From Tamarix chinensis (taxonomy: Eukaryota > Streptophyta > Magnoliopsida > Caryophyllales > Tamaricaceae), in contig CM060175.1 in assembly GCA_030549775.1 (NCBI GenBank), positions 4,340,564 to 4,404,563 of the forward strand: a stretch of 64,000 nucleotides of DNA, given 5' to 3'. The position numbers and the translations under genes are program-made. Positions 37,600-51,900 of this stretch are shown piece by piece. Position 1 is the first letter of the stretch, and each line of letters starts with the position of its first letter. A model generated the notes under the pieces. It did no database searches. It worked only from the letters and a program-made list of their open reading frames with translations, and was not told the DNA's origin.

Positions 37600-38342
37600 C
37601 ACGCATCCTGCATTTTTTTTGAGGAGCTCACATATCTTTAAATTGCTCAAATTCAAGTACATTTCACTATGAATATATGTAAGGATATTTTTTTTGAAAA
37701 GAAGGCATTCCTTATTTTTGGAAAACATATTATTAAATAACTCTATAGTTAAGTGTGTTTGGTTTGAAAAAATTTTAAGGATGGGTGACCTCCTAAAAAT
37801 TTTTCTAGGAAGCATGTGAGTGAGGAAAAAACATAATCCAAATGACTCGTGTTGCTATGCAGTGCTAGGCATCAATCATAAAAGGGGGCTCCAAGTAACT
37901 ACCCATGGACGATATGCCAGAGTGTTACAAATGGTATCAGTGAAAAATCATGATCGCGAGGTGAACTTTGATGAGCTAGTCGTTTACCTAGTGAGGTGAT
38001 TCTTGGGAAAGAATAGAATGAGTTAGAAGTTGAGGCGCAATGAAGATGCTATATTCTTGTGTGGGGGTATATATAATACTTTCATATTAGTGGCAGATAG
38101 TTTAAAATTATTGATAAGTTATGTATATCAATAAGATATATTATTTTTTAGAAAACCCATCATTAAAAAACTCCACATGTAAGCATGACCTCCTAGAACT
38201 TTTTATTTATTTATTTTTTTTTAAGAAAGTTTGAGTGAGGATAAAGTATGTTTGAAAGGAATTATGTTAATTTATAGGGCTTGTCATCAATCTTGAAAGC
38301 ATATCAAGTAACTACTTACAACTGGTGTGCCATAGTATCACA
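37600..38342 (+). mobile_element. Diverged Cassandra-like element
   Basis: The 5' LTR (left limit unclear) carries 5S-like words at 37740-37800 (ATAGTTAAGTGTG, GGATGGGTGACC) and ends AGTGTTACA at 37929. Two bases on, TGGTATCAGTG forms the primer site. The interior matches that of the intact copy (TTGAGGCGCAATGAAGATG). A more decayed 3' LTR runs about 38070-38342. Divergence between its LTRs suggests an old insertion or a separate subfamily. Confidence 0.75.
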
Positions 38343-38854
38343 AATAATTTTTCTACTTTTCATGCAGAGAACAGGCTGCTCTAAAAGTAGTATAGTGTAA
38401 TACCTCAAAAATCTGCTTAGTGTAATCCTATGTTATTAACACATTGATTTAATTCTAATATGGAAAAATCTTGTTTTAGCTCTAACCCAATTTCTTAATC
38501 CCAAAACTTTAACCTAACTTGAAACCTTGACTCTGATAAACTGTATTTTGTAAACCAAAAACAAAACCCACTAAAATTATCGCTAATTCCAACCATTTTG
38601 GCCAATCTAAAAATCACCTAAAATAACCCCTAAATATTTTTCTCTTTTTCCTTTTCTTGTCTTTCTCTTCTTTCTCCCATCAACCTTAGTTGTAAAGTTT
38701 GATTTTGCTGCAACTTGCCTTTCAACTTGCATTTCTCCTCTACAGCTGCACCATCTCCCATCTCTCATATCCCATCATCCCTCATCCCTCATCCATCAAC
38801 TTTCTTCTTTCTTCTCCTCCTACTTCTTCTTCTCTCATCTCTGCATACCTGCAC

Positions 38855-41800
38855 TATAATACCCTATTTTTAGAAACCTTAATTATAAATTGATAATTAT
38901 ATGTGATTGGTCGTAATTATTATTTTAGGAGGTTTAGTATTAAACGTGTTATTATTACTCATATTATTATAACGGTTTAGATATAAATTTAAGCAGGTCA
39001 AATAAAATTGGATAGAAATTGAGCTATTAAATTTAATACTACTTTATACCTATAAATTTTAGCCTAATTATTTTATTAACAACCGTTGACCCGTAATCCA
39101 AAATATTTTCCTAAAATTCATCCCGGATTATTTTTACTCTTTCCGTTCCTTTTTAATCTATATGAGATCGGATTATTATTCCTAATATATTTTTACCCTA
39201 TATGCTAATCTATCCAGATTGAACCTAAAACTAAAATAAAATAAATTTGTTTTATCCTACCATTTTACCCACCTAAATTTACCCCTCACTTGCCCTATAT
39301 TCCCTCCCCCAATCACTCTCCCTATCTCCCTCATTACCTCACTACACTCCACCTATTTGTATACATATGTACTTATACACACACCCCCTTCTTTGTCCGT
39401 TCTTATTTGACACCAACCCCCTAAGAAGCAAACACACCACCACCTTCCTCCCCCCTCTTCTTCTTGCGTGTATAACCCCTGTCCACCATTTCCCCTCCTT
39501 GACTTTGGCTTCTCTCCTCCTACACCCTTCCACTCTAGCGCACTGCCACCTTCTCATCCTTCTCCCCCTTCTCTTTTCTCGTTCGTTTACCCTAGCCCCG
39601 ACCAGCCCTCCTCCTCTTGCATTATCCACCCCAGCCTCCACCATCACAACCACTCGTAGCCCCTCATCCGCCAACCACACACATCCTTGTGCCTTTCTAT
39701 TTCCAACCAGCACCACCCACACCACCACTCTTCTCCCTGCATGCATCCCTGACCTGTACCTCCCTTTATATTTGTCTCCACCGAGCCCCAACAACCAAAC
39801 ACACCACCATGACCTTTCCCCTATAGTACCAACTGGCCTCTCCACTACTCCCACATCGTCTAGCACTAATCACAACCTCCCTTTATCCTTTTTCACTTCC
39901 ATCATCAAGCCCAGCCACCACTAGTCGTGCCCAGCCCCTGCATCACCACCTTGTTGCCACTAGCTCACCACCGTCCACCGTTGACCACTAACCACCACTA
40001 GTCTTCACCCCTACTACCATCTCTCCTTTTCTCCTCCATCCCACGCATTCTTTTCCCCCTGTTCGTGTAGTCCTCATGTTGCATGTATAGCATGCAGTGT
40101 GAGTAAAAATATAATGTTTTAGATTTTTATAAATTTTGGTACCTATTATTATTAAGGATATTTTAGTAATTTTGAAAAATATTTATTTTAATATTATAAT
40201 TATTATTTTAGCTAGTAAATATTAATTCAATAAGTTTGGTTCTATTTTTAGGTATAGTAGTTGATTAGCAAGGTCCAATAATTTTAGTAGGATACCACTA
40301 ATTTTACATTTTTTTGATGTGTGTCAGAGAATGGGATTATCAAATTGATGAGAATATGACTTGGTTGTGATGATAATAATTAGAATAAAACTCAATAATG
40401 GTGTATTAGGGTTTAAGACATTCAAATAGGATGGAAAGATGGCGGGGATGATTCATACAAAATAAATATGATTCGATGGTAGTGTATGAATGTTCATGAT
40501 GATTCGAATGTGATGAGATCATTAAGATGTTGATTCGATAATGATGTGCTGATGATGATGATGATTCAAAGGTTAGGGTTTAATGATATTTGATTTTGTG
40601 GGTTAGGTTTAGCTTTAGAATTTAACTTCAAATTTTAGGGTTGGTTTTAGGTTCAAATAGAAGGGTTAAGGTAATGTTTGGTTTGGATGAAGGGCTTAGG
40701 GTTTCGAATGGTGGAATTTGATGTTTGAATGCCAAAACAATTTAGGACTGAAATTAACTTCGAATTAGAGTGAGGTCTTGATGATAATTATGGCTGGAAA
40801 AATATGGATTATGGAGAGTAGAAAAGATATGAATTAATCTCTAATTCACACAAACAAAGAGATTAAAACTTTCAAGCTAAATCGTTCATACATATTCGAT
40901 TAACTTGAATTGAACTCACACAAAATTCAACTTGTATTCAACTTCAATATTGATCTTCAATTCCCCCTAATCATGACTTAAATAGCTTATATAGCTAACC
41001 TACCATTTAGCTAAAAAGTGTAATTCCAAAAGATACCAAGCTAAAAGATATTATGCTACTTTATGCTAACTTTAAACTCTAGTTAATATCCAACCCTACT
41101 ACTTAATTATCTAAATTAATAATTACACATGACTAAGCTACAAATTTCCTCCCCATGCATGTAGTCATGCATTCCATGCATGCCATGCATGCCAGACATA
41201 TGCATGTAGAAGCCTAGTAGCTTACTTGGTACATTTTTAGCAACGTAACCATCCGTTGGTCTTCAAATTTGTGAGAGATACTTTTCAAATGAAGAATAAT
41301 TGGTTCCATAATTATGAAAGCTAATTCTTGAGTACTTTTAAAAGGAATAATAATTGGTTCCATAATTATGAAAGCCAATTCTTGAGTGTTTGCTCCTGAA
41401 TCATTTTTGTTGGAATTCAAGTAACTGTTATACTCTACTAAAGTGATAAATATTGTATGATATCACATTAGGGTTTTCTAGTATGAAATAGGTTAAGCAT
41501 GATTTGTTGTATTATAATTATGTAATTATTATTATTATCATGAAAAATGAGAAGAAAAGCCTATTATATAATGTGAAATATTTTAGGTATGAAAGTATGA
41601 TTAAAATGATTCTATTATTAGGGAAATATTTTGTATGATATGTGTATATAAAATAATAAGATAAACATACTTAAATATAATTGTGGAATAATAATTTTAG
41701 GTGTGTGCCCTAGGGGTAATTTAGTTATTTTTAGTGTATTATGATATTTATCCTGAAAATCATGTCTAATATGTATTATTTGTTGTTGATTATGCAGTCA

Positions 41801-43742
41801 TATCTTTTGGATGTTTTCAAAAGTGTATGATAGGATTTTGTACGTAGAAACATGTGTAAGTGCAAAATGGTCTTTTTTCATTTTAATAATTTAAATTACT
41901 TAATAAATAATTAAATCATTATATTTTTAGCCTTTTCATGATAAATTATTAAATAAAATAGATTTAGTATTAAAATGTATTATATTCTAATAATTATTGG
42001 TCTCAGGACATTTTGGTCATTTTTGGCCTAATACACCCAAATGTAAATAATTGGATATAGTATGGCCTTAGATTTAATAGGTTGACCTTAGTGTTGACTT
42101 TGAGATTATTTTAGACTGTTGACCTTAGAGTTAACTTGAGAAATTAGAAATAAAGGAAAAATGGATAAGTATGAAAATGTGAATAATTATGTAATATGTG
42201 ATATCTGTGATCACCTTATAAAATACTAATACTTAAAGTGGAAGACCTTGAGTTTGAGAATGGTTTCTCTCTAGGGGCAGCTATCCTAGAGATGAGCTAG
42301 GAGTCCTCATTTTGTTTGGTTTTCAGGTGTGCCGATTATGCCCTAGTTTACTCTATAGGTAACTTATTGGATTATTGGATTAGTCGGTAGCAGCCTTTGT
42401 GCCTACTTGTCGCTTTGGTAGTAGCATTTGTGCCTACTTGTGGTTTAGTAGTAACGTTTTTCCTTACCTATGATTTTGGTAGTAGCCTTTGTGCCTATTG
42501 GTGGTTTTGGTAACAACCTTCATGCCTATCTGTGGTTCAATAGTAGCCTTCGTCTCTACCTATGATTTTGGTAGTAGCCCGCGTGCCTACTTGTGGTTTT
42601 GGTAGTATCCTTTTTGCCTACCAGTGTTTGGTAATGTGCTTTTGTGCCTTCCTTATGATGCTATGGATTCGGTTGGGATTGATGTTGAGATGTGAGTTAT
42701 GTTGTGAAGGTTTTGGTTGTTGTGTTGGAGTTTGGTTCTAATTATTAATTTAGAGAGCATCTATAGATGCTTGGTTGATAAGTGTTATTATATTCTAAAT
42801 GCACACGCATGAACAATATGTGATTTGGTGATTACTATTTATCTCTTATGGTTATTGTATTTGGATTATCTCATGTATGTCTTAATGTTTATACCATGTA
42901 TTGTCATGATGCCTTATGGTTATTGTGTTGTGGTTGTTCTAATTATACTTTAAATAGCATCTCTAGTATGTTAATTTGGTAAATTTTGAGTAATATGCGG
43001 TTTTGGTGATTATGATTCATCTAATATGATTATTATATCTTGATCATCTCATGCATATATTAAGTTTATACCATATATTGTCGTGATGCCTTATGGTTAT
43101 TGTGTTGGGGTTTACTTCTAATCATACTTCAAAGAGTGTCTTTGAGATTTTTGTTTGGTAAGTTCCATTATTTCAAATGAATGAATAAGAGTAGTATGTG
43201 ACATTGAGGGAATTTGATTATCTAAATGATTATTGTATATCAATCCTCATATGTAAATGTATATGTCTTATATCATATTAGTTATATGCCTTGTATGTGT
43301 TCCATGCTATTTTCTCATATTAGTTTGATATAAAGGGTTACTTAGTATCGTAGTACTAAAGAGTTCATCTTTATGGCCCCTGCCTATTCAATGGGAAGTG
43401 GAATTTTTAGGCCACCTTTCAAGTTCAGTTAAAAGCTATTAATTAGTTTTTGATAACATATGACTATTCGGTATCACTTTTGTTATCTTTAATTTTTGTT
43501 GTATTTGGACTTTCACGTCCTCCTATAATTTCCCTCTTGAGTTTTGTAGACTATTGATATTGCTTTTTAACTAGCACCATACTCTTTTAATTTAAGTAAA
43601 ATAATGTTTTATCCTTAGCACTTAGTGTAAAGATGGTAGATGATGCCATACTTATATTGAGTGTGGTGGTAACACCCATTATTTTTGTAATTAACGCTTT
43701 TTCCAAATGAACTTTTTAAGTAGTAAATTTGAGGGTGTTATA
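38855..43742 (+). mobile_element. Solo LTR, 4.9 kb, inserted in another LTR
   Basis: Starts TATAATACCC and ends GAGGGTGTTATA (both ends one base off the usual TG...CA), flanked by TGCAC at 38850-38854 and TGTAC at 43743-43747. Its first 400 bp align with 4281-4643 and its end with 13140-14221. The C-rich block at 39240-40080 gives overlapping spurious frames on both strands (39342-39924). The inner DNA at 40750-41450 has no counterpart in the other copies and may be an insertion. No gag or pol. Confidence 0.78.
42386..42652. repeat. About 31-bp minisatellite in an LTR
   Basis: Roughly eight imperfect units of GGTAGTAGCCTTTGTGCC plus TACTTGTGGTTTT. Shorter forms of the motif are present in related LTRs (9250-9300 and 13560-13660). 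Confidence 0.8.
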
Positions 43743-43963
43743 TGTACACACACACACCTAATCCCTGCCACTCGTCTTCTTCTTCTTCTTCTTCTTCTTC
43801 CTCCTCCTCCTCCTTATCCTTACACAACCCATACACACAACCATCACCCATCACTTGCCATTGTTCCCAACACTCAAGCATCTTTTCCCCTACACCACTT
43901 TACCATCCCTCATGTGTTGCACATCTTCCTCTATCTCTTTTCCATTCCCCAATTCAGTCCACA

Positions 43964-43964
<1 letters not shown>

Positions 43965-43996
<32 letters not shown>
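43965..43996. repeat. (CA)n microsatellite
   Basis: About 15 CA units in the pyrimidine-rich block of the LTR. Confidence 0.9.
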
Positions 43997-43998
<2 letters not shown>

Positions 43999-46900
43999 CA
44001 TACTCTTCTTCCCTTCTCTCTCTCTTTTACCTTACCTTCTACCCATTTTGTGTCCCAAAATATTGCCTCGAGCTCTCCTTTCTACTCCTTTCCTCCTTCT
44101 TCTTTTCCCCTATTTTTTTACCTATGCACCGCCAATTCCACTAATGTGCACCATCACAGCCACCACTCGCCGCCCTTTGGCTGGTGGACTGACCACCAAG
44201 GTCACCCCAACCTTCCCCAACATCATCGCCAGCCATCTCCACTGACCATGCCTCTTCTTCCTTATTTTTTTCCCTTACTCATCATATTTTTAAGGAATGT
44301 ATGGCCTGCACACGACCTCAAGCACGACCGTGAAACACTAAAATTTCCTATCACACGCTTGTGCAACCAAGTACAACCTACTTGTTCACCCTCACATGCC
44401 TATGCACGACCTAAATGCATGCTTGTGCGCACCTATTTGACTTGCGACATGTTTGAGTAGTGATCAAGCATGGTCATACTCCTTCACACTACCTAGCCAT
44501 GCGCAATCTTTCCTCTCGGCCTGGGTATGCACCGCTAGAAGTACAGTTGTGCAACCCCCATTTATCGGTCATGTACCCCTATTTTCACCCTCAAACCTTG
44601 TCCTAAAACCACCAAAATTTTACCATAGTGCCACCACATATTCTACTACACATCCACACATCTCAAGGTTCCATTCAAATACTATTAATTTCATTTTTTT
44701 AACCCTATTTACCTTAATTTCTTCTTCGATTAAATTCTTCAAGCCTAACCATGGGATTTTTTTTTCGTAGGTGGTATTTTGCTTGCTTTGGAGGAGGAAG
44801 TCTAGGATTTACATGCTTAGAGTTTGTTGTCCTAGTTTGTAAGGATACTATTTGATGTTTAGGATTTTTTTGTTGTTTGCTTGTAAGGTTATGTGTGTGT
44901 TTTCATCATATCAATGCTTTTATGATTTGATATATGTTGTGATATATGAATATTATGTTGGAAGGAAGTGCTAATGGGTAAGAGGTGGATGTGATATTGT
45001 TATATCAATGAGATAGCCATGAGAAATATATCTTATGGCATGAAGTATGGGATAACCGAGCTTTGATGAGTGGACATAAGTATTTTTATTAGGTATGATG
45101 ATTGGTGGATTTGGTAAATGATGTGTGTGGAAGGTACATGATTTTATAAAATAAAGGTAATTGTTTGTGCTTAAGGGTAATTTGATCATTATGGGGTAAT
45201 AAGGTAATTTTGGTATTTTGTGTGTTATATGGATTAAGATATGATAATTATATCATGAGGAATGCTTGGAAGTATTATTGTTGTTTTGGGGCCCTTAAAT
45301 GAATTAATGGTTAATTAGGACATGATATGTTATAATGATAATATCATTATTCCTTGTGTAAAATCTAAAGGTTATTCAGATTCTTGATATGTTGCTAATT
45401 ATGGCCTTATGATGTTGTTTATGGAACATAGTAATCATATGATTCTCATGGGATTTATTATGGCTAATATGAGGAAATAGGGTTTCAGATATTTCTTTGA
45501 GTGGTATCTTAGGATAAGATTATTATCATATGCTTGTACAACATAGGAGTTAAATTCTGACCTATGGATATAATACTAATGATTATATTTTGGAGTGAGA
45601 TATTATAAATTATGGTTAAATAATAAATATGGGAGGATGGGTGCTAAGGGTGTGTATTTAGGGTTTGAAAGGATGTAAGAATTGTGACCTGAATTATGTG
45701 TCTATCTGCTTTAATGTGTTCAATGTTTATGAAATAATCTTGAATATGATGCTAATAAATTAAATTAAAAGAGCACGTGAGTAGGGCCAAGGTGATTTAT
45801 TTATATACATATACTTCCATTCCACTAGGGATAATAGTATCTCAAGAGCCTTTTTCCCAAGAAGATGATGTTTTTAATCTTTGTTCCACCGAAAAGAATA
45901 GTGGCTCAGGAGCATTCTAGTCAGAGAAGGCGTTTTAGTCCATTCCACAAGATTAAGAATAGTGACCCCCTGCTTATTTTAAAATAAAAATATAATATTA
46001 TAACCTATGGGAAAGGCACTAATGATTTAAAGTGGAAAAATACGTCAGTCAGGACCAAGGTGTTGTTTATATATATATCCACCGGAGAGCATAGTGGCTT
46101 GGGAGCATTCTGCCTTGAGAAGGTGATATTTTCAGATCCATTCCACTGAGTGATAATAGTGGCTTAGGTGTTTTGTCCCTAAGAAGGTGCTTCAGACTGT
46201 TCGACTAGTTTAAGAGTAGTAGGGTTCCTGCACTCAATGTATATAAAAGAATGAAAATAGATTATACTTAAAACAGATCTAGATCATTTTCTATCTTATG
46301 AGATGTTTCATTTATCTGTTTATACACTTATTATATAATGTGAAAGCAAGTGCTAATTATATCCCTATTTTGATAGTATTGTTTCCTTTCTTCGTATGTA
46401 CTATACTGGCCACTCGTTTTATGGGTGATGCCCACTCCTACGAGTAGGAGACCCTAATTCTTATGTGTAGGTTTCATAAGATCATATAGATGATTATGAT
46501 ACCTATGATGCCTTATGTAGGGATGAATGACTCCATCTGAAATAGAGGTTGGAGAAAGAGTAATTTTTATCAGGTAGATGTATTTAACTGGATACCTTTT
46601 TGGACTCTTGATCTATGGTATCACTTATTTTTTACTTTATATTATGACTCAGAGTTAAGCTCCAAACTCATTATTGTATTATAAATATTTCTTTTGTTTC
46701 TAATTTTCTTGCATTACTTTAAATGTTTTAGCCTTGTGATTGATGTAAGAATGGTTGCATAAGCCATATATATGTTAATTGTAGCAGTAACCCTCAATAT
46801 TTTACTTATTTAATTCCGCTGTAAAATGAAAAGCCCAAATGGAACACATAAAAGACATTACAATAAGACATGGTATAAAATATTAAAATATACATACAAT

Positions 46901-48058
46901 GATCAAAATATAATAATCACAACAGATAAACAATAATAATCAAAGCTACATCATCCTCATACTTGTTCATTTAAAACATAATGAAACTTACCCAAAAAGC
47001 ATATAAGAGATGCTCTATGAATTAATGATTAGAACCAACCTCAACGTGATAAACATATCCTACACTATATATCTCATATCTCAATATCAACATTAATAAT
47101 TTTATATATCACAGGTAGGGCTCAAAGGTATAATACTAAACATAGGTAGGCATGAAGGTTACTACTAACCAATCCAATAATCTAGTAATAATAATTTCTA
47201 ATTTTATTTACTTAAGAAGAGATCATATTAAACCTAGAGACATTAAGGTACTCTTGTCATACTGATGCATTAAGGTAACACAATATCCTATCGACTAGCA
47301 ATCTAAGGACACTAAGGTACCTTGGTCGTATTAGTACATGATGGTAGCATAACACCCTACCAACAAGGACACATAATCCATAAGTATGCACATAATCAAG
47401 TCAACAAAGCTAAATAGAGAAAGATATAGGACTTAACTGGGGTATTAGGGCACACAAGCAATAATCCATAATCAACTATGGGTTAAACTACGTCTTAAGG
47501 ATAACTACCCTTAAAGAGTCACCATTCTCGATCTCAAGGTCTTTTACTTTACATAATAGTATTTTGTTACAGTGACCACAATACTATATATCAATCACAT
47601 AGATTTAATTTTCATACTTAATCATTTTTACTTATTTCCAAACATCTGAGACGACCGTAATTAAGGTCAATACTAAGGTTAACATTAGAAATCTACTATG
47701 TATATCTTAGATCCAACAATTCATATTTAGGTGTCTTAGGCTGAAAATGACCAAAATTCCCCTAAGGCCATAATTTCCACATTATCATCCATTTCTAACA
47801 CCAACTCCATATTATTAATGAAATTTTCATGAAAATGTTAAAATAAAGTAATTAAATCATTTAACATGTAAATAAATTATTAGATACACTAAATGACCAT
47901 TTTGTCCTTATATAAGGTTCTGCACATAAAACCCTAACATCCATTTCTAGAACATCAAACCACATTTTCCCATGCTCAACAATACATAATACATTTTATC
48001 CATTTTTATCAGAATAATTATCATGACACGCTTAAAATGACCAAAATTTTCCTAAGGC

Positions 48059-48060
<2 letters not shown>

Positions 48061-48101
<41 letters not shown>
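48061..48101. repeat. (AAT)n microsatellite
   Basis: About 13 AAT units in the minus-strand LTR. Confidence 0.9.
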
Positions 48102-48916
48102 CATACTAAAATATGTGTTTCTAAAATATCAAGTCACACATCTCCATACTTAACAATAATTTATATATATATATTAGGCATTTTTATTGGATTAAATATC
48201 ACAATATATTTAAATGAACAAATTGCCCCTAAGGAACATGATAATAATATTTATGTTAAATATACACATAGGTATGCTCAACTTATCATATTGGACATAT
48301 ATGACATGAATGATTTTTTTTTTTGCATTTAAACCATTTTCATATACTTTTGTACACAAAATTTATACAAATCATTATGCTTCATTTCACCAAATATCAT
48401 GCTAATATTTTTAGACAATCAATTACTACATAACATACTTAAATAACATTTACACATCAAAACCCTAATATGCTATCATATGATATTCAAAAATTTTATT
48501 AAAGTATAAGAATTACATAATTTCTAGCAAAAGTAAATTTTATAGGTAACCTATTAAACTTATTCGGCTCATCTAATTAAAATTTTGTACCTAAAAATAA
48601 TACCACATTAACCACATTAATATTTAACCAATAAAATAATAATTTGTATTAAAATATTTTTTTAATAGAAATTTACCAAAATGAATTTAATGTGAAAAAT
48701 GGGTAAAATTTAAATAAAATCTCACATTACCCATATAGTATAAATTTAGCGAAGTGGGAAGGCTTAGGGGGAGAAAGTTTGGCCGATTAGATGTGATGGT
48801 CGGTGGGTGTTGAGATGGTGGGGATGTTGGCAGTGTGGCTGTAAAAGAGGAAATGGACACAATAAGGAGGGTATAGAAAATAAACTAGAGATAGGGAAGT
48901 GGTGCTCGAATGGAGA

Positions 48917-51900
48917 TATGGGTGTACAAAATTAGGGTCAACCCAGAAATTTTGACCGGATAAGACCAGATTAAATGGGTTAAGTTCAAACTAAAATTAA
49001 AAAATTATCTGGGTTTCAGGTTGAAAATTTTAGAAATCTAGGTTATCCGGGCCTATCCTGACCAAATCCAAAATTTTTGGGTCAACCTTGAAATGACCCA
49101 TTGTAGTCCCCTCATGTATTACTGTTCACTTAGACACTCTCTACACTACACCCACACTCATCGTTTCTATCATTCCTCATTCGTTCAATCCCTCACTTCC
49201 TTTCCCTCGCTTGATTCAAATCCTTGGTCTTTGGCTCCTCCTTCCCTCTCCCACTCATCTCATTTCCTCGATGACTCAACCTTAACAGACACTCAACTCC
49301 TCCTTGGTATCTCCTCTAGCACCACTGCACTAGAATCCTGTCCTCCCTCTTAATCTTATGCTCATCTCCTCTCCTCCTCAGTTTCTTTGGGTCATTCTTC
49401 TCCTCCCATCAATTCTACTCCCGTGGTTGGTGGCCTAGTTCTGTTGTTCACCCTGTCATTCGTTATAGGTCGCTCATATGACACACTAGCCACTAGCCAC
49501 CAGAGTAGTACCAACCTCCCTGCCTCCTACCTCCTGCTTCCTACAAGGCGTAGGGCTGTAGGCTATGACCGCCTTTCTTCTAGCTTGCCCTAATAAAAAA
49601 TCCTATTGCCCATACTGTTGCTGCGGTGAACCACTCGTCTAGCAGCACCATATGTTAATATATTTTTATTTTATAAAGGTATTGTCATTATTTTATAAAT
49701 AAAGTGTTTCATATTTTATGTATATATTAATCCTTAATGTGGTCCATATTAAATTGGATATAAAGTTATTGGCCATAAAGTTTATGTTGTATGGTAATAT
49801 GTTAGTAACTAAGCCTAATTATTTATCTCTCTATCTAATTCTTGATGGTAGAATTAGAATTAAGTTGTTATGGATAAATGCATGTGTATTGTGTGATGTA
49901 AAAATTAAGAAATATAATTTAATTATCTTATTAATTATATTATCTTAATTTTCTAATCTAAATGATTTTAAATTTAATTTTGAATTAAAGAGAGGGAAAA
50001 TAATTATTAGTTGTCATATTTACATGATATGTGTAGGATTGAGAGAGAAGAAGATTTTTTTTTGCTCTCTCTCTCTCTCTCTCTCTTTCTGCAGAATGTT
50101 TTTTCCTCTTCAATACATACACATATATCCATTAGAGAGAAATGAAGAGGCTACTTTTATTTACTTTTCTTAGTGATTTCTATGTGAAATAAAAGGAAAC
50201 AAAGAAATATAAAGATGATCACCATTCCCGTTCCTTGTTATAAGCACACACCATTGGGTTTGAGGAAAAGGGAGTAGAACTATAAAATTCAACTCTGAAA
50301 ATTATAAATTATGAATTGGTACAATTAATCTCATCAATGGAAGGAGGTACGCTATATATATATATACACACACACACATATACATATATTGATTCCGCAT
50401 AAAGTTTGTTATTTCATGTATTAGGATTTTACATGATTTTTTTTCATTTGAGTGCACATGAATTTTTATTAATAATATATTAATTATATGATTCATACCA
50501 TTAAAATTTGTCTAATACCACATCCACAAATTCTGTCACACGATCACACCAACCACTTGAGGTCTTGAGCAGAGGGAGACATCCGAGAATTATGACTAGC
50601 CAACCATAGTGATGCACCATTGCTTTAGGCCTCTAGCCAGACTCATCACTGACAACTCGACTAGGAAGAGGCATGAGAACCACCATAACAGCCACTAGGA
50701 GTCCAGGTCCAACCCCACATTGAACCTTAGATTTTTATTATTGATCTGCTGCGTGAATCTATTGTGCTACTAATTGTTGTTAATAGTTATTATCATATAT
50801 TACTTGTTCCTATATTTAATTGTTAAAAAAATTAAACATATCATTACGTAAATTTTCGTGAACATTGCACTATAAATTTAGGATAACCATAGAAAAAAAC
50901 AAAATTCAAGTCCATTTTTTTATAAGTCAGCTTATTATTATTGAAAGATTCACTTATGCTAACCTTAATATGATTTTTTAACTAAATTAATTTTAATATT
51001 TATGCTAAATTCAATTTAACCGGTCCAAACAAATAGTTTTTAATGGTGCCATAAATCATCAATATGTCGTTATCTACTACTTTGTATTTGAATCTCCCGA
51101 TCAATCACTCTTGAAATATAGCTCCGGCACTACTTTATAAAATGTAATTTGATTATTAGTGTAGTAGTGTGCACTTATTCTTATTTTGATTTTTTTACTT
51201 TGTTTATTATTTTTTTCTTTATCTTAATACTTATACATTTGAATTTTTATTTTTTGTGGTTGGTGATTGGTGAAAACTATAAATTTATTAAGCCATGTAT
51301 TCATTAGTTCAACTTTCACGTTATGTAGTTTAATAGCTTTGGACTTACTTCCCTTTCTTTTGAAACCTAAAAACTATTTACTATATTTTATTCCTTATTT
51401 TTATACTAATATTTTCTCCTTTTCTTTTCTTTTAGATGTTGAGCTCCGATATCATATCCAAAAGGCGATGTTTAGCATCTTGATCCACCGATCCTTCTAC
51501 AACAGTTGATAATGCTTCCACTCAAGAATTGGAGGTAAAGAAAGACCTTGATTTACTTGATGTTGAGGCAATAGATTTTGAACCTAAGAAGCCAACAAAA
51601 GTTCATTGATATGTGAAGATAAAAGATAGAAAGAGGGTTGCTTATTGGGATTAACTTTGTGGGTATATGGATGAGAAACTTATACCAAGGGAAGAATGTA
51701 AGTGTCATCGAATAAAATTTTCAGCAAATGCCAACAATAATGGCATAAAAACTTTAAAAAGACATGTAGAAAAGTGTGTAAATAATCCTCAAAATAAAAA
51801 CAAGGTAAAAGGTAAGCAATCTCATCTATTCTTTGACCTTGTTGTTGGTGATGATATGTAAGAGGAGACTACTTTGAGGTATAAGATTGTTGATATAGAT

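Larger units (their letters stand above)
38396..46830 (+). mobile_element. Long plus-strand LTR split by a second LTR
   Basis: Starts TGTAATACCTC at 38396 and aligns with the start of the solo LTR at 5862 (shared AATCCCAAAACTTTAAC). It resumes at 43743 after the insertion, with a pyrimidine block matching 7270-7330 (CCCTTTGGC-GGTGGACTGACCAC) and 44610-44680 matching 7690-7750. Degenerate hairpin motifs occur at 45820-46220. It fades near 46830 without a GTGTTACA end, so it is truncated. Proline-rich frames at 43707-44460 are low-complexity LTR sequence. Confidence 0.7.

Noticed and set aside
39342..39924. Opposed frames of 174 and 185 codons
   Set aside because: C-rich LTR leader read in several frames; composition explains the lack of stops.
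43707..44770. Proline/histidine-rich frames, up to 201 codons
   Set aside because: Lie in LTR sequence homologous to 7140-7760 and include microsatellites.
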